From Candidatus Kuenenbacteria bacterium CG08_land_8_20_14_0_20_37_23 (GTDB taxonomy: Bacteria > Patescibacteriota > Patescibacteriia > UBA2196 > GWA2-42-15), in the NCBI GenBank assembly GCA_002778965.1, contig PEXX01000046.1, positions 1-45,455 on the forward strand: a DNA stretch of 45,455 nt. Reading direction: 5' to 3'. Under the pieces are notes generated by a model that worked only from the letters and a program-made list of their open reading frames with translations, ran no database searches and was not told the DNA's origin. A program made the position numbers and the translations under genes. This document shows, in pieces, positions 24,935 through 32,835 of the stretch (positions within the stretch are counted from its first letter, which is position 1; each line of letters begins with the position of its first letter).

Positions 24935-25564
24935 ATGGGAAGAAATTTAGATCCAAAATGTAAACAATGCAGACGGTTTGGAGAGAAACTCTTTCTTAAG
25001 GGAGAGCGTTGTTTCGGAATAAAATGTGCTATGGTGAAGAAGAACTATCTGCCTGGTTTGCATGGGCAAAAGGGATTTAGGAGAGAATCAGAATATGCTA
25101 AACAGCTTCAAGCTAAACAGAAAGCGAAAAAAATTTTTCGTATCCAAGAAAAGCAATTTCAAAACTATTTTACCAAAGCCGGCAAGATGAAAGGAAATAT
25201 AAGTATCAATTTATTAACGTTGCTTGAGAAAAGGCTTGATAATGTGATTTATAGAATAGGATTAGCCGAATCTCGCGACAAAGCAAGACAGCTTGTCAGC
25301 CATGCTCATTTTTATGTTAATGGCAAGAAAGTAAATATCCCATCATATGAACTCAAAGAAAAAGATGAGATAACTGTCAGAGAGAAAAGCAAATCCATGT
25401 CTGTTTTTGGCGGAGTTTTTGATAATATTAAAAGCTCTAACATTCCAGAGTGGTTGGATTATGATGGGGAAAAGCAGATCGCGAAAGTTGTTGGAGAGCC
25501 CGGGGAAAAAGATTTTGATCAAGCAATTGACGCCAGGCTGATTGTTGAATTTTATTCAAGATAA
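24935..25564 (+). CDS. rpsD: 30S ribosomal protein S4
   Basis: S4 is a primary 16S rRNA binder that nucleates 30S assembly and often represses its own operon. The 209-residue product begins MGRNLDPKCKQCRRFGEKLF, and with RCFGIKC it forms the four-cysteine zinc finger of zinc-binding S4. The S4 RNA-binding domain follows: LEKRLDNVIYRIGLAESRDKARQLVSHAHFYVNG. An ATG three codons upstream (24926) is possible. If S4 regulates this operon, the long infA leader would be the place to look. Confidence 0.95.
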   Translation: MGRNLDPKCKQCRRFGEKLFLKGERCFGIKCAMVKKNYLPGLHGQKGFRRESEYAKQLQAKQKAKKIFRIQEKQFQNYFTKAGKMKGNISINLLTLLEKRLDNVIYRIGLAESRDKARQLVSHAHFYVNGKKVNIPSYELKEKDEITVREKSKSMSVFGGVFDNIKSSNIPEWLDYDGEKQIAKVVGEPGEKDFDQAIDARLIVEFYSR

Positions 25565-25661
25565 TTTTGCGCGCCGGCCATGCTTGATTGTCTTAAATAT
25601 TTTTTATAGCAGGCATAAAGATTTATCTGTTTATTTATTTACTAAATATAAATATAATTAT

Positions 25662-26558
25662 ATGGAATTAATTCCAAACCCGCATAAAGTTGATTATCAG
25701 CCAGAAAATGACGCGCGTGGCAAATTTATCATTGAACCGCTTTATCCCGGGTATGGGATCACGCTTGGCAATATGTTGCGCCGCGTTATTTTGTCATCTA
25801 TTCCTGGGGCTGCTATTACAAGCGTTAAGATCAATGGCGTTAATCATGAATTTTCGACCGTGAATTACGCCAAAGAAGATGTCGTGGATATTATTTTGAA
25901 CATTAAACAGATCAAGCTTAGGATAGCGGATGGAGTTGAAGCAACGCACGATGCGCCTATGATTATGAAGATTGACAAAAAAGGCGAAGGCAAAGTCACT
26001 GCCGGTGATATAGAAGTGCCATCGCAGATTGAAATCATTAATAAGAACATGATTATTGCAACTCTTACTGATAAAGCCGCAAGCTTTGAAGCGGAATTTA
26101 CAGTTGAAAAAGGCAGAGGTTATCTGCCGGTTGAAAATTTTAAAGGCGAAAAATTTGATATCGGTTGCATTGCCATTGACGCGATTTTTACTCCCATAAA
26201 TCAAGTTGTCGCTGATATCGAAAGAGTGCGGGTTGGAGAGATGACCGATTGGGACAAATTGATCTTGACTGTTGAAACTGATGGATCTGTTACCCCGGAA
26301 GAGGCTTTTGATTTGGCGGTTAATATTTTATGTGAGCAATTAAATTTTCTGAAAAATAGAAACAATTCTGATAATATTCGGGTAGATATATGTGAATCAG
26401 AAAAAGCTAAAACAGATGAAACGTTGGAAGATGAAGATATGAGTATTGACGCGGTTGATAAAGCAAGGAAAGAAGGGAAAAAGGAGAAAAAAACGCTAAA
26501 AGGAATAAATAATGAGCAGAAGAAAAAAAGGGGTAGACCTAAGAAGGAACAAAATTAA
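25662..26558 (+). CDS. rpoA: RNA polymerase subunit alpha, CTD replaced by a charged tail with an AT-hook-like motif
   Basis: The N-terminal domain (about residues 1-238) is a normal alpha dimerisation and assembly platform, with FIIEPLYPGYGITLGNMLRRVILSSIPG and the RGYLPVE and PINQVVADIERVRVG segments. The alpha-CTD helix-hairpin-helix, which binds UP elements and activators, is absent. In its place are about 60 Glu/Lys-rich residues predicted to be disordered. They end KKKRGRPKKEQN, with R290-G291-R292-P293 matching the core of an AT-hook, a minor-groove A+T binder. The total length is 298 against about 315-330 for full alpha. The ATG at 25662 was chosen because upstream codons overlap rpsD and are unlike alpha. 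Confidence 0.95.
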   Translation: MELIPNPHKVDYQPENDARGKFIIEPLYPGYGITLGNMLRRVILSSIPGAAITSVKINGVNHEFSTVNYAKEDVVDIILNIKQIKLRIADGVEATHDAPMIMKIDKKGEGKVTAGDIEVPSQIEIINKNMIIATLTDKAASFEAEFTVEKGRGYLPVENFKGEKFDIGCIAIDAIFTPINQVVADIERVRVGEMTDWDKLILTVETDGSVTPEEAFDLAVNILCEQLNFLKNRNNSDNIRVDICESEKAKTDETLEDEDMSIDAVDKARKEGKKEKKTLKGINNEQKKKRGRPKKEQN

Positions 26559-26591
26559 TTACTGGAATTAAATTCCTCCAGAGCATATTTT

Positions 26592-26942
26592 ATGCGTCAT
26601 CAAAGGACAAAAAAAACTTTGGGTAGAAATTATAAGCAAAGAAAATCCCTGTTCAAGAATTTGGCGACATCTTTAGTATTGTATGAAAAAATCAAAACAA
26701 CTGAAGCTAAGGCGGGTATTTTGAAGCCAAAATTAGAGAAGATGATAACCAGATCAAAAACAAGTTCTCTTCATAATAGACGCGAGCTCGCAAAATTTTT
26801 GACAACTAAGGGTGCAGTTGATAAGATGCTTGAAGTTATTGGTCCAAAATACAAAAGCAGAAAAGGCGGATATTTGAGGATTATCAAATTAGGCGAGAGA
26901 AAAGGAGACGGGGCCAAGATGGCGATTATAGAGTTTGTATGA
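26592..26942 (+). CDS. rplQ: 50S ribosomal protein L17
   Basis: L17 lies near the polypeptide exit tunnel. The 116-residue protein has the diagnostic start MRHQRTKKTLGRNYKQRKSLFKNL. It continues LYEKIKTTEAKA and ends with GGYLRIIKLGERKGDGAKMAIIEFV. It directly follows rpoA, the usual bacterial order. Confidence 0.96.
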   Translation: MRHQRTKKTLGRNYKQRKSLFKNLATSLVLYEKIKTTEAKAGILKPKLEKMITRSKTSSLHNRRELAKFLTTKGAVDKMLEVIGPKYKSRKGGYLRIIKLGERKGDGAKMAIIEFV

Positions 26943-26958
26943 TTAATATATCAATGTT

Positions 26959-27321
26959 ATGAAAGAAAAAATAGAAAGAAAAACCCATATCATTGACGCT
27001 TTTGGAGTTGCGCCAGGCAGGCTCGCGACGAGGATTGCCGTTCTTTTGCGCGGGAAAAATAAGACGAATTTTACTCCGCGTCTTGATCAGGGAGATAATA
27101 TAATTGTTGAGAATGTTAACAGTATGAAAATTACTGGTAATAAGATGGATAAAAAAATTTATTATAGCAATTCCATGTATCCTGGCGGATTGAAAAGCGC
27201 CAAGATGAAAGATTTGATTGCTAGCAAGGGCATGGCAGAGATTCTGCGCCATGCTGTTTATGGTATGTTACCTGCAAACAAACTCAAAAATGGAATAATG
27301 AAAAGACTTATTATAAAATAA
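26959..27321 (+). CDS. rplM: 50S ribosomal protein L13
   Basis: L13 is an early 50S assembly protein. The 120-residue product is shorter than the usual 140-150. It keeps HIIDAFGVAPGRLATRIAVLLRGK, then DNIIVENV, the YYSNSMYPGGLK motif and AVYGMLPANKL. It lies 16 bp after rplQ and 7 bp before rpsI, so it is in the same operon. The shortening is mainly at the two ends. Confidence 0.95.
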   Translation: MKEKIERKTHIIDAFGVAPGRLATRIAVLLRGKNKTNFTPRLDQGDNIIVENVNSMKITGNKMDKKIYYSNSMYPGGLKSAKMKDLIASKGMAEILRHAVYGMLPANKLKNGIMKRLIIK

Positions 27322-27328
27322 TCAAACT

Positions 27329-27781
27329 ATGGCAAAGAAAGAAATCAAAAATGATGATACGCAAGAAAAAAAATCGGGAGGAAAATCTCTTGGTGATTAT
27401 TTTTATGCAGTTGGCAGACGCAAAACTGCTGTTGCTAAAGTTAAAATTTTTCCAAAAGGCAACGGACAGACGGTCGTTAACGGAAAAGACTATAAAATTT
27501 TTTTCCCTTATTTCGCTTGGCAGCAAAATTTGGAAGAGCCTTTTCTGGCAGTTGGGATGGAAAATAAATTTGATGTGAAAATAACAGTAGTCGGTTCAGG
27601 GCAACACTCGCAAGCAGAAGCTTGCCGTCTTGGTATCGCGCGCGCATTGATAAAATTTGATGCTAATTTTAAAAAAACGCTTCGCACAGCGGGATTTGTA
27701 ACACGTGATCCACGGGCTAAGGAAAGAAAGAAACCAGGCTTGAAGCGTGCTCGCCGCGCACCGCAATGGTCAAAACGTTAA
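27329..27781 (+). CDS. rpsI: 30S ribosomal protein S9
   Basis: The S9 C-terminal tail reaches the P-site tRNA. The 150-residue product has about 25 extra charged N-terminal residues. The core follows, with YAVGRRKTAVAKVKIFPKGNG, GSGQHSQAEACRLGIARAL and RTAGFVTRDPRAKERKKPGLKRARRAPQWSKR. The ending with a terminal K-R is the tRNA-contacting tail. It is the last gene of the operon, and a strong terminator follows. Confidence 0.96.
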   Translation: MAKKEIKNDDTQEKKSGGKSLGDYFYAVGRRKTAVAKVKIFPKGNGQTVVNGKDYKIFFPYFAWQQNLEEPFLAVGMENKFDVKITVVGSGQHSQAEACRLGIARALIKFDANFKKTLRTAGFVTRDPRAKERKKPGLKRARRAPQWSKR

Positions 27782-27836
27782 GTCGCTTTCTTCATATAGC
27801 AACTAGGACTTTCGCATTTGGCGCATTTTTCCGTTA

Positions 27837-27884
27837 AAACGAGTAGGGGTTTATTACAAATACGCCCCTACTCGTTTGTGTTTT
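27837..27884 (+). terminator. Intrinsic terminator of the ribosomal operon
   Basis: AAACGAGTAGGGG (27837-27849) pairs perfectly with CCCCTACTCGTTT (27865-27877), a 13-bp stem with a 15-nt loop, followed by GTGTTTT. The stem is G+C-rich against an A+T-rich background. Confidence 0.9.
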
Positions 27885-27903
27885 GCTAGGAAATTGGTAG
27901 AAT
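27875..27903 (+). promoter_or_regulatory. Tentative extended -10 promoter of the glycan locus
   Basis: TAGAAT (27898-27903) is preceded by TGG (extended -10) and ends 8 nt before the ATG at 27912. The matching -35 position (TTTGTG, 27875-27880) is poor and overlaps the terminator tail, so this would rely on the extended -10. Confidence 0.35.
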
Positions 27904-27911
27904 AAAACTGT

Positions 27912-29660
27912 ATGAGTTTCGTACGCAGAAACAAAATGATTCTGTTTTTATTGGTTTTTTGCATAGTCTTTTTTTGTATTTACTCTTATTTTAATTTGTT
28001 AATTTTCAAACGACTCTCGGATTTTAGCAAAGTTTTTGATAATGCAAATAATGGCACAGATGTTAAATTTTCGTCCCCAGATGAAACAGCCAACTATTTT
28101 TGGATTAGCCGGATTGCTCGTGGCAAGCCGCTTTATTATTTCGAAGAACTCAATGGGCTTGGCAATAATCTTGTCCATCCGCGCAGTGTTAATGCTGTTG
28201 GCGGGAAAATCGTTCCAGGCTCGTTTTTAGGGATGATCATTATTTATGGATTTTTGGCTAAAATTTTTGGCTTATGGGTAGTGCCATACTTAACTCCTTT
28301 TTTCAGTGTTTTAGGAATTGTCTTTTTTTATTTGCTAATCAAAGAAATTTTTCAAAAAAAGACAATCTCTTTGCTTGCCGCCATGCTTTTGTCTTTTATT
28401 CCTCCATGGCTGTATTACAGCAGTCGGGGAATGTACCATAACATATTGTTTATGAGTTTATTGATTATGGGGATTTATGAGTTGTTTTACATTTTTGGGA
28501 CAGGCCATATCAAGAGTTTTAAATTTAAAGTTTTAAATTTTAATTTAATTTTAAATTCTCTAATTTTAAAATATTTTTTATATTTTTTTGTCGGTTTACT
28601 GATTGGTTTGGCCATTATTACGCGCACAGCGGAAATAGTTTGGGTGGGGGTCACGGTCATTTTTATTTTTGCCTTGCATTTTAAAAAAATCCATTGGCCC
28701 GGATTTTTTTTATTTTTATGCGGATTGTATCTGCCGGCCTTGATACTCATGTATCATAATCAAATATTGTATGGCCAGGTAATCTCTGCTGGTTACCGGT
28801 CAATTATACCCGAGGGTGGGGTGGGCGAGATGGTGGACAGCGGGGTGTTATGGCAAATTTTAATCACGCCTTTTGGCTTTGATTTGAAATTAATATTAGT
28901 CAATTCCTTCAATTATTTATATAATTTCCTGCCGTATTGGTCAGCGCCAGTTGTAGTTGGCGCATTTTTATTTCTTGTATTGCCGAGTAAATCAATTCAG
29001 ATCAATTATAAAAAGAGAATAATTTATTTTGCTTATTGTTTACTGCTGACTGCTTATTTATTGATTTTTTACGGCTCATGGTCAATTACGGACCGAATTG
29101 ATCAGGCAAATTTGTCACTTGGCACTTCATATGTGCGCTATTGGTTGCCGATTTATGTAGTTTCTATGCCGTTTCTAGCGGCATTTATTTTACAGTCTTC
29201 AAACTTTTTAATTTCCAATCATTTTAAATTTAAAATTGTTTATCGCGCGGCGTTGGTATTTGCAATGATAATATTATTTTTTATGCCAAGCCTAAATCTG
29301 ACTGTGCACAAAACAGACGAGAGTTTGTTTCTGTTGAAAGGTTTGAGTGAAGTCAGGATTAAATCCGCGATAATTAATGAAATTGTGCTGGCAAACGATA
29401 TTACCGTATTATATAAGCAGGCTGATAAAATATTTTTTCCTGAGCGAAAAAAAATTATTGTTGATTTGGTGGCGCCAGCTGATTACGAAGCGCTCGCAAG
29501 ATTAATAAAACTAAGGAACATTTATTACTATACCTTCGCGCCAGCGAGCACTGTAGAATTTATTTCGAGGCGTGATTTTGAACCACATGGGATGAAGATT
29601 ATGGATGGGAAAAAAATTTTAGGTCATGATTGGATTTATAAAATAATTTGTAACAAATAA
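27912..29660 (+). CDS. GT-C type membrane glycosyltransferase (PMT/ArnT, GT39-like)
   Basis: The 582-residue protein is highly hydrophobic with about 11-13 spans. After the first span comes a polar loop with FSSPDETANYFW, which contains the acidic residue pair typical of GT-C enzymes. A second loop has LGNNLVHPRS. The C-terminal part is a soluble domain. Such enzymes transfer a sugar from a lipid-linked donor outside the membrane. An A+T-rich stretch at about 28510-28570 (encoding KSFKFKVLNFNLILNSLILK) looks like another short-repeat-derived insertion. It opens the glycan locus, and the next gene encodes an anchored beta-rich protein. Confidence 0.7.
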   Translation: MSFVRRNKMILFLLVFCIVFFCIYSYFNLLIFKRLSDFSKVFDNANNGTDVKFSSPDETANYFWISRIARGKPLYYFEELNGLGNNLVHPRSVNAVGGKIVPGSFLGMIIIYGFLAKIFGLWVVPYLTPFFSVLGIVFFYLLIKEIFQKKTISLLAAMLLSFIPPWLYYSSRGMYHNILFMSLLIMGIYELFYIFGTGHIKSFKFKVLNFNLILNSLILKYFLYFFVGLLIGLAIITRTAEIVWVGVTVIFIFALHFKKIHWPGFFLFLCGLYLPALILMYHNQILYGQVISAGYRSIIPEGGVGEMVDSGVLWQILITPFGFDLKLILVNSFNYLYNFLPYWSAPVVVGAFLFLVLPSKSIQINYKKRIIYFAYCLLLTAYLLIFYGSWSITDRIDQANLSLGTSYVRYWLPIYVVSMPFLAAFILQSSNFLISNHFKFKIVYRAALVFAMIILFFMPSLNLTVHKTDESLFLLKGLSEVRIKSAIINEIVLANDITVLYKQADKIFFPERKKIIVDLVAPADYEALARLIKLRNIYYYTFAPASTVEFISRRDFEPHGMKIMDGKKILGHDWIYKIICNK

Positions 29661-29697
29661 TTTTTTAAGTTTTAAAAATCAAAATCATCCGCTATTC

Positions 29698-30276
29698 ATG
29701 AGATATTATAAATACATCCGCATAATTTTGATTTCAATTCCTATCATTATTTTGGGTTTTTTGATATACAAATATGTTTGTCCGAGAGGGGTTTTGAAAG
29801 TGGATTATGATTTTTGTCGCGAGGATGCCTTTATTTCTAGATTTTCTCCCGGCGGGCGGGTGTTGGAAATTGAAAAATTAGATGGTTATTGCCAACAGAA
29901 GATGGTGATTGACCCGGTTTATTTTGATGTGCGCTTACCGCAAAGTTTTCGTCAGGCCGGAATTAAAATTTGGTATCAGAAAAATGATGATGTTATATTA
30001 AAAATTGGGCCAAGATTTGATTCCCATCAGTGGCTATGGGATTTAAAAAAAGTGGAGTTTTTGGAGAATGATGGCGAGTGGCAGGTGGGAGTAGTTGATT
30101 TGGATTTAAATCATGTGACAATGGAAAATAATCGGATTAGGTTTTTGGTATCGTCGCCATGGTTAGATAAGTTTGGGGAAGAGATATTGTTTAGCAGAGT
30201 GGAGATTAAATTTGAGAAACTGCCGATTGGATGGGGGAAGGTGCGAGAGAAGGTGAAAAATTTGGTAAAATTTTGA
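29698..30276 (+). CDS. Single-span membrane protein with extracytoplasmic beta-rich domain
   Basis: The 192-residue protein has an N-terminal transmembrane segment (about residues 8-26). The rest has alternating hydrophobic residues typical of a beta sandwich, with a DPVYFDVRLPQSF stretch and the W-rich SHQWLWDLKKVEF. I do not recognise a family. It follows the GT-C gene by 37 bp, so the two may act together at the outer face of the membrane. Inverted-repeat element A begins at its stop codon. Confidence 0.6.
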   Translation: MRYYKYIRIILISIPIIILGFLIYKYVCPRGVLKVDYDFCREDAFISRFSPGGRVLEIEKLDGYCQQKMVIDPVYFDVRLPQSFRQAGIKIWYQKNDDVILKIGPRFDSHQWLWDLKKVEFLENDGEWQVGVVDLDLNHVTMENNRIRFLVSSPWLDKFGEEILFSRVEIKFEKLPIGWGKVREKVKNLVKF

Positions 30277-30388
30277 AGTATGAATTTTGAATTTTGATTC
30301 AATTTTAAGATTTCAATTCTTGAGCTTGAAGTTTATTATAGAAATAGTTTGAACTTTAAACTTCATTCTTGAATCAAAATTTGAACTT
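30276..30388. repeat. Inverted-repeat element, copy A
   Basis: The left end AAGTATGAATTTTGAATTTT continues to GATTCAA at 30302. The right end TTGAATCAAAATTTGAACTT (30369-30388) is its imperfect inverse. An inner 9-bp inverted repeat, TGAAGTTTA with TAAACTTCA, sits at about 30327-30365. Read on the opposite strand, this copy matches copy C at one end (26 of 27 bases) and copy B at the other, so the three are related. Confidence 0.65.
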
Positions 30389-30416
30389 AAGACTTTAAAA
30401 TTAATTATATTAATAG

Positions 30417-30608
30417 ATGAGAAAGGTAATAGAAAAATTAACTGATGATATATTTTATATCTCCTTGCTAACTTGGGTGATTTATTTTATACTGGAGTTA
30501 CTTAAAGAAGGATTAGTCTCTAACTATTTTGATTTGAATTTATTGTTGATTTTTGTGATTGTATTCGCGATTATCAATTCATTTTTAAATTATGATTTTG
30601 GGCGTTAA
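30417..30608 (+). CDS. Small two-span membrane protein
   Basis: The 63-residue predicted protein has two hydrophobic segments (about residues 14-30 and 40-56). Its stop lies 17 nt inside the following epimerase-like gene, so translation of the two may be coupled. I recognise no family, and the small size leaves some chance it is not a gene. Confidence 0.5.
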   Translation: MRKVIEKLTDDIFYISLLTWVIYFILELLKEGLVSNYFDLNLLLIFVIVFAIINSFLNYDFGR

Positions 30609-31071
30609 GATTAAAGAATTAGTTATCCGCCCTGATAAACATATCGCCAAAGAAGAGGTGGTTTTAAGGCCTGGTTTTCTTGTTGAAATATTAAGAAATG
30701 ACGATGGGTTGCTTAAGAAATTCGGGCAGACTACATTTACTGTAGCTTACAAAGGAACGATCAAGGCTTTTCATTGGCATAAAAGACAGGATGATTTATG
30801 GTTTGTCGCCAGCGGCAAGGCGTTGATAGTTCTTTATGATTTACGTGAAAATTCAAAGACTCGCGGCAAGACGCAAATTATTGAATCCGGAGAAGGCGAT
30901 TATAAATTAATTCTCATACCAAGAGGAGTTGCTCACGGCTATAAAGTGATATCAGCTGATCCGCTAATGCTTTTTTATCATACAACAGAGCCGTACAACA
31001 GAGAGAATCAAGACGAAGAGAGAATCCCGTATAATTACAAGCTGATTGACTTTGATTGGGATAAATACTAA
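30592..31071 (+). CDS. Cupin-fold nucleotide-sugar epimerase, RmlC-like
   Basis: RmlC-type cupins epimerise dTDP-4-keto-6-deoxyglucose on the way to dTDP-rhamnose. The 159-residue protein has YKGTIKAFHWHKRQDDLWFVASGKALIVLYDLRENS, which fits the RmlC barrel core with its catalytic His. ILIPRGVAHGYKVIS follows, the family loop. It is shorter than typical RmlC (about 180), and the R-G-x-H-x-Q motif is altered to KAFHWHK, so the exact reaction is unsure. A dTDP-glucose dehydratase gene lies 1.8 kb downstream, but no rmlA or rmlD is in the window. Confidence 0.7.
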   Translation: MILGVKIKELVIRPDKHIAKEEVVLRPGFLVEILRNDDGLLKKFGQTTFTVAYKGTIKAFHWHKRQDDLWFVASGKALIVLYDLRENSKTRGKTQIIESGEGDYKLILIPRGVAHGYKVISADPLMLFYHTTEPYNRENQDEERIPYNYKLIDFDWDKY

Positions 31072-31105
31072 TTTTAAAAATTACAAAATTAAAAATTTTT
31101 ATCAT

Positions 31106-31516
31106 ATGGATTGTATTTTTTGCAAAATTATCAAAGGTGAAATACCGGCGGCTAAGATTTACGAGGACAATAATTTTTTGGCGTTTTTGGATATTAGTCC
31201 TGTTAACAAAGGCCATACTTTGGTTGTGCCAAAAGAACATTATGAGAATTTAATGGAAACTCCGGATGAATTGGTAAGAGATTTATGGGTAGTTGTAAAA
31301 AAAGTCGCGTTGGCTGTTAAAAAAACGGTTAAGGCTGACGGATTGAATTTTTGCGCTAATAATGGTCAAGCTGCCGGGCAGATAATTTTTCACACTCATA
31401 TCCATGTGATCCCGAGATTTACAAGTGATCATTTTAAAAATTGGCCTAATCAAAAATATAACAATGGCGAGATAGAAAAAGTGGCTGAAGAGATAGGAAA
31501 GAAATTAAAAAATTAA
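31106..31516 (+). CDS. HIT family nucleotide hydrolase/transferase
   Basis: The 136-residue protein starts MDCIFCKIIKGEIPAAKIYED, with the C-x2-C of the Hint branch. The active-site triad follows in IIFHTHIHVIPRF (H-x-H-x-H). Family members cleave nucleoside phosphoramidates or dinucleoside polyphosphates. The ATG at 31106 gives the canonical start. It lies between glycan genes and ahcY, 21 bp upstream of the latter, and a link to adenosine metabolism is possible. Confidence 0.93.
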   Translation: MDCIFCKIIKGEIPAAKIYEDNNFLAFLDISPVNKGHTLVVPKEHYENLMETPDELVRDLWVVVKKVALAVKKTVKADGLNFCANNGQAAGQIIFHTHIHVIPRFTSDHFKNWPNQKYNNGEIEKVAEEIGKKLKN

Positions 31517-31537
31517 AAAATAAAGTGAAAAAAATTT

Positions 31538-32803
31538 ATGAAAAGAATAAAATCCGATATCAAAAACATTAATTTAGCTTCCGCTGGCAATAAGCGAATT
31601 CTGTGGGCAGACAAAGATATGCCAGTGCTAGCTCAAATCAGGGCCGGTTTTAGCAAAAAAAAGCCACTAAAAGGCGTAAAACTCGCGGCTTGTCTGCACG
31701 TTACTGCTGAAACAGCGAATTTGATGCGCACTCTGAAAACAGGAGGAGCCGAAGTTGTTTTATGCGCGTCAAATCCTTTGTCAACCCAAGATGATGTTGC
31801 AGCATCTTTAGTCAAAGATTATGGCGTGAGTGTTTTCGCAATTAATAGTGAAAGCAGAAAGACTTATTACGAACATATTAATAGAGCCATTGACTTAATG
31901 CCCAATATTACAATGGATGATGGTGCTGATTTAGTCTCATTGTTTCATTCTAAAAGGACAAAAGGTATCAGCCGAATTATTGGCGGCACTGAAGAAACAA
32001 CTACTGGTGTCATTCGTTTGAAAGCGCTGGCTCTAGCAGGTAAACTTAGATATCCGATTATTGCTGTTAATAATGCTATGACAAAACATTTTTTTGACAA
32101 TCGTTATGGTACTGGCCAAAGCACTCTGGATGGTATTATTCGCCTGACAGATATTTTATTAGCAGGTAGCACTGTTGTTATCGCTGGTTATGGTTGGTGC
32201 GGTCGCGGAACAGCTCTTAAAGCTCGCGGTATGGGAGCCAATGTTATTGTTACGGAAGTAGATGAAATCAAGTCTCTGGAAGCTGTTATGGATGGGTTTC
32301 AAGTTATGCCGATGGCGACAGCCGCTCCACAAGGCGATCTGTTTATCACACTTACGGGAGATATTAATGTTATAGACAAGAAACATTTCCTAAAAATGAA
32401 ATCAGGGGCCATTATTTGCAATTCTGGCCATTTTGATGTTGAGATAAATATAGCCGGATTAAAAAAGATGGCTCACGCCCGTAAAACAGTAAAGCGTCTT
32501 GTTGATGAATATACATTAGTCGGCAATAAGAAAATTTATGTTCTCGCTGAGGGTCGGCTGGTTAATTTGGCCGGAGCCGAAGGACATCCAGCCAGCGTGA
32601 TGGATATGAGTTTCGCCAATCAAGCCTTATCATCGGAATATATTATGAAGTATTACAGAAAGTTAGAAAATAGAGTCTATACAATTCCTGAAAAAATTGA
32701 TAGAAATATCGCGCGTCTCAAACTCAAATCTATAAATATTGCGATAGACAAGCTCACTAAAGAGCAGGAAAAGTATTTGAGCAGTTGGGAGATAGGAACA
32801 TGA
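31538..32803 (+). CDS. ahcY: Adenosylhomocysteinase (S-adenosylhomocysteine hydrolase)
   Basis: AhcY splits S-adenosylhomocysteine, the product of all SAM-dependent methylations, into adenosine and homocysteine. The 421-residue protein has LHVTAETANLMRTLKTGGAEV, the GGTEETTTGVIRL substrate loop, and the NAD-binding IAGYGWCGRGTALKARGMGANVIVTEVD. It also has NSGHFDVEI, and ends with LAEGRLVNLAGAEGHPASVMD. All catalytic signature blocks look intact. A class I methyltransferase gene is encoded 9 kb downstream in the same locus. Confidence 0.96.
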   Translation: MKRIKSDIKNINLASAGNKRILWADKDMPVLAQIRAGFSKKKPLKGVKLAACLHVTAETANLMRTLKTGGAEVVLCASNPLSTQDDVAASLVKDYGVSVFAINSESRKTYYEHINRAIDLMPNITMDDGADLVSLFHSKRTKGISRIIGGTEETTTGVIRLKALALAGKLRYPIIAVNNAMTKHFFDNRYGTGQSTLDGIIRLTDILLAGSTVVIAGYGWCGRGTALKARGMGANVIVTEVDEIKSLEAVMDGFQVMPMATAAPQGDLFITLTGDINVIDKKHFLKMKSGAIICNSGHFDVEINIAGLKKMAHARKTVKRLVDEYTLVGNKKIYVLAEGRLVNLAGAEGHPASVMDMSFANQALSSEYIMKYYRKLENRVYTIPEKIDRNIARLKLKSINIAIDKLTKEQEKYLSSWEIGT

Positions 32804-32835
32804 GTTTTATTTCGCAATTTTAGAAGTTGAAAATT

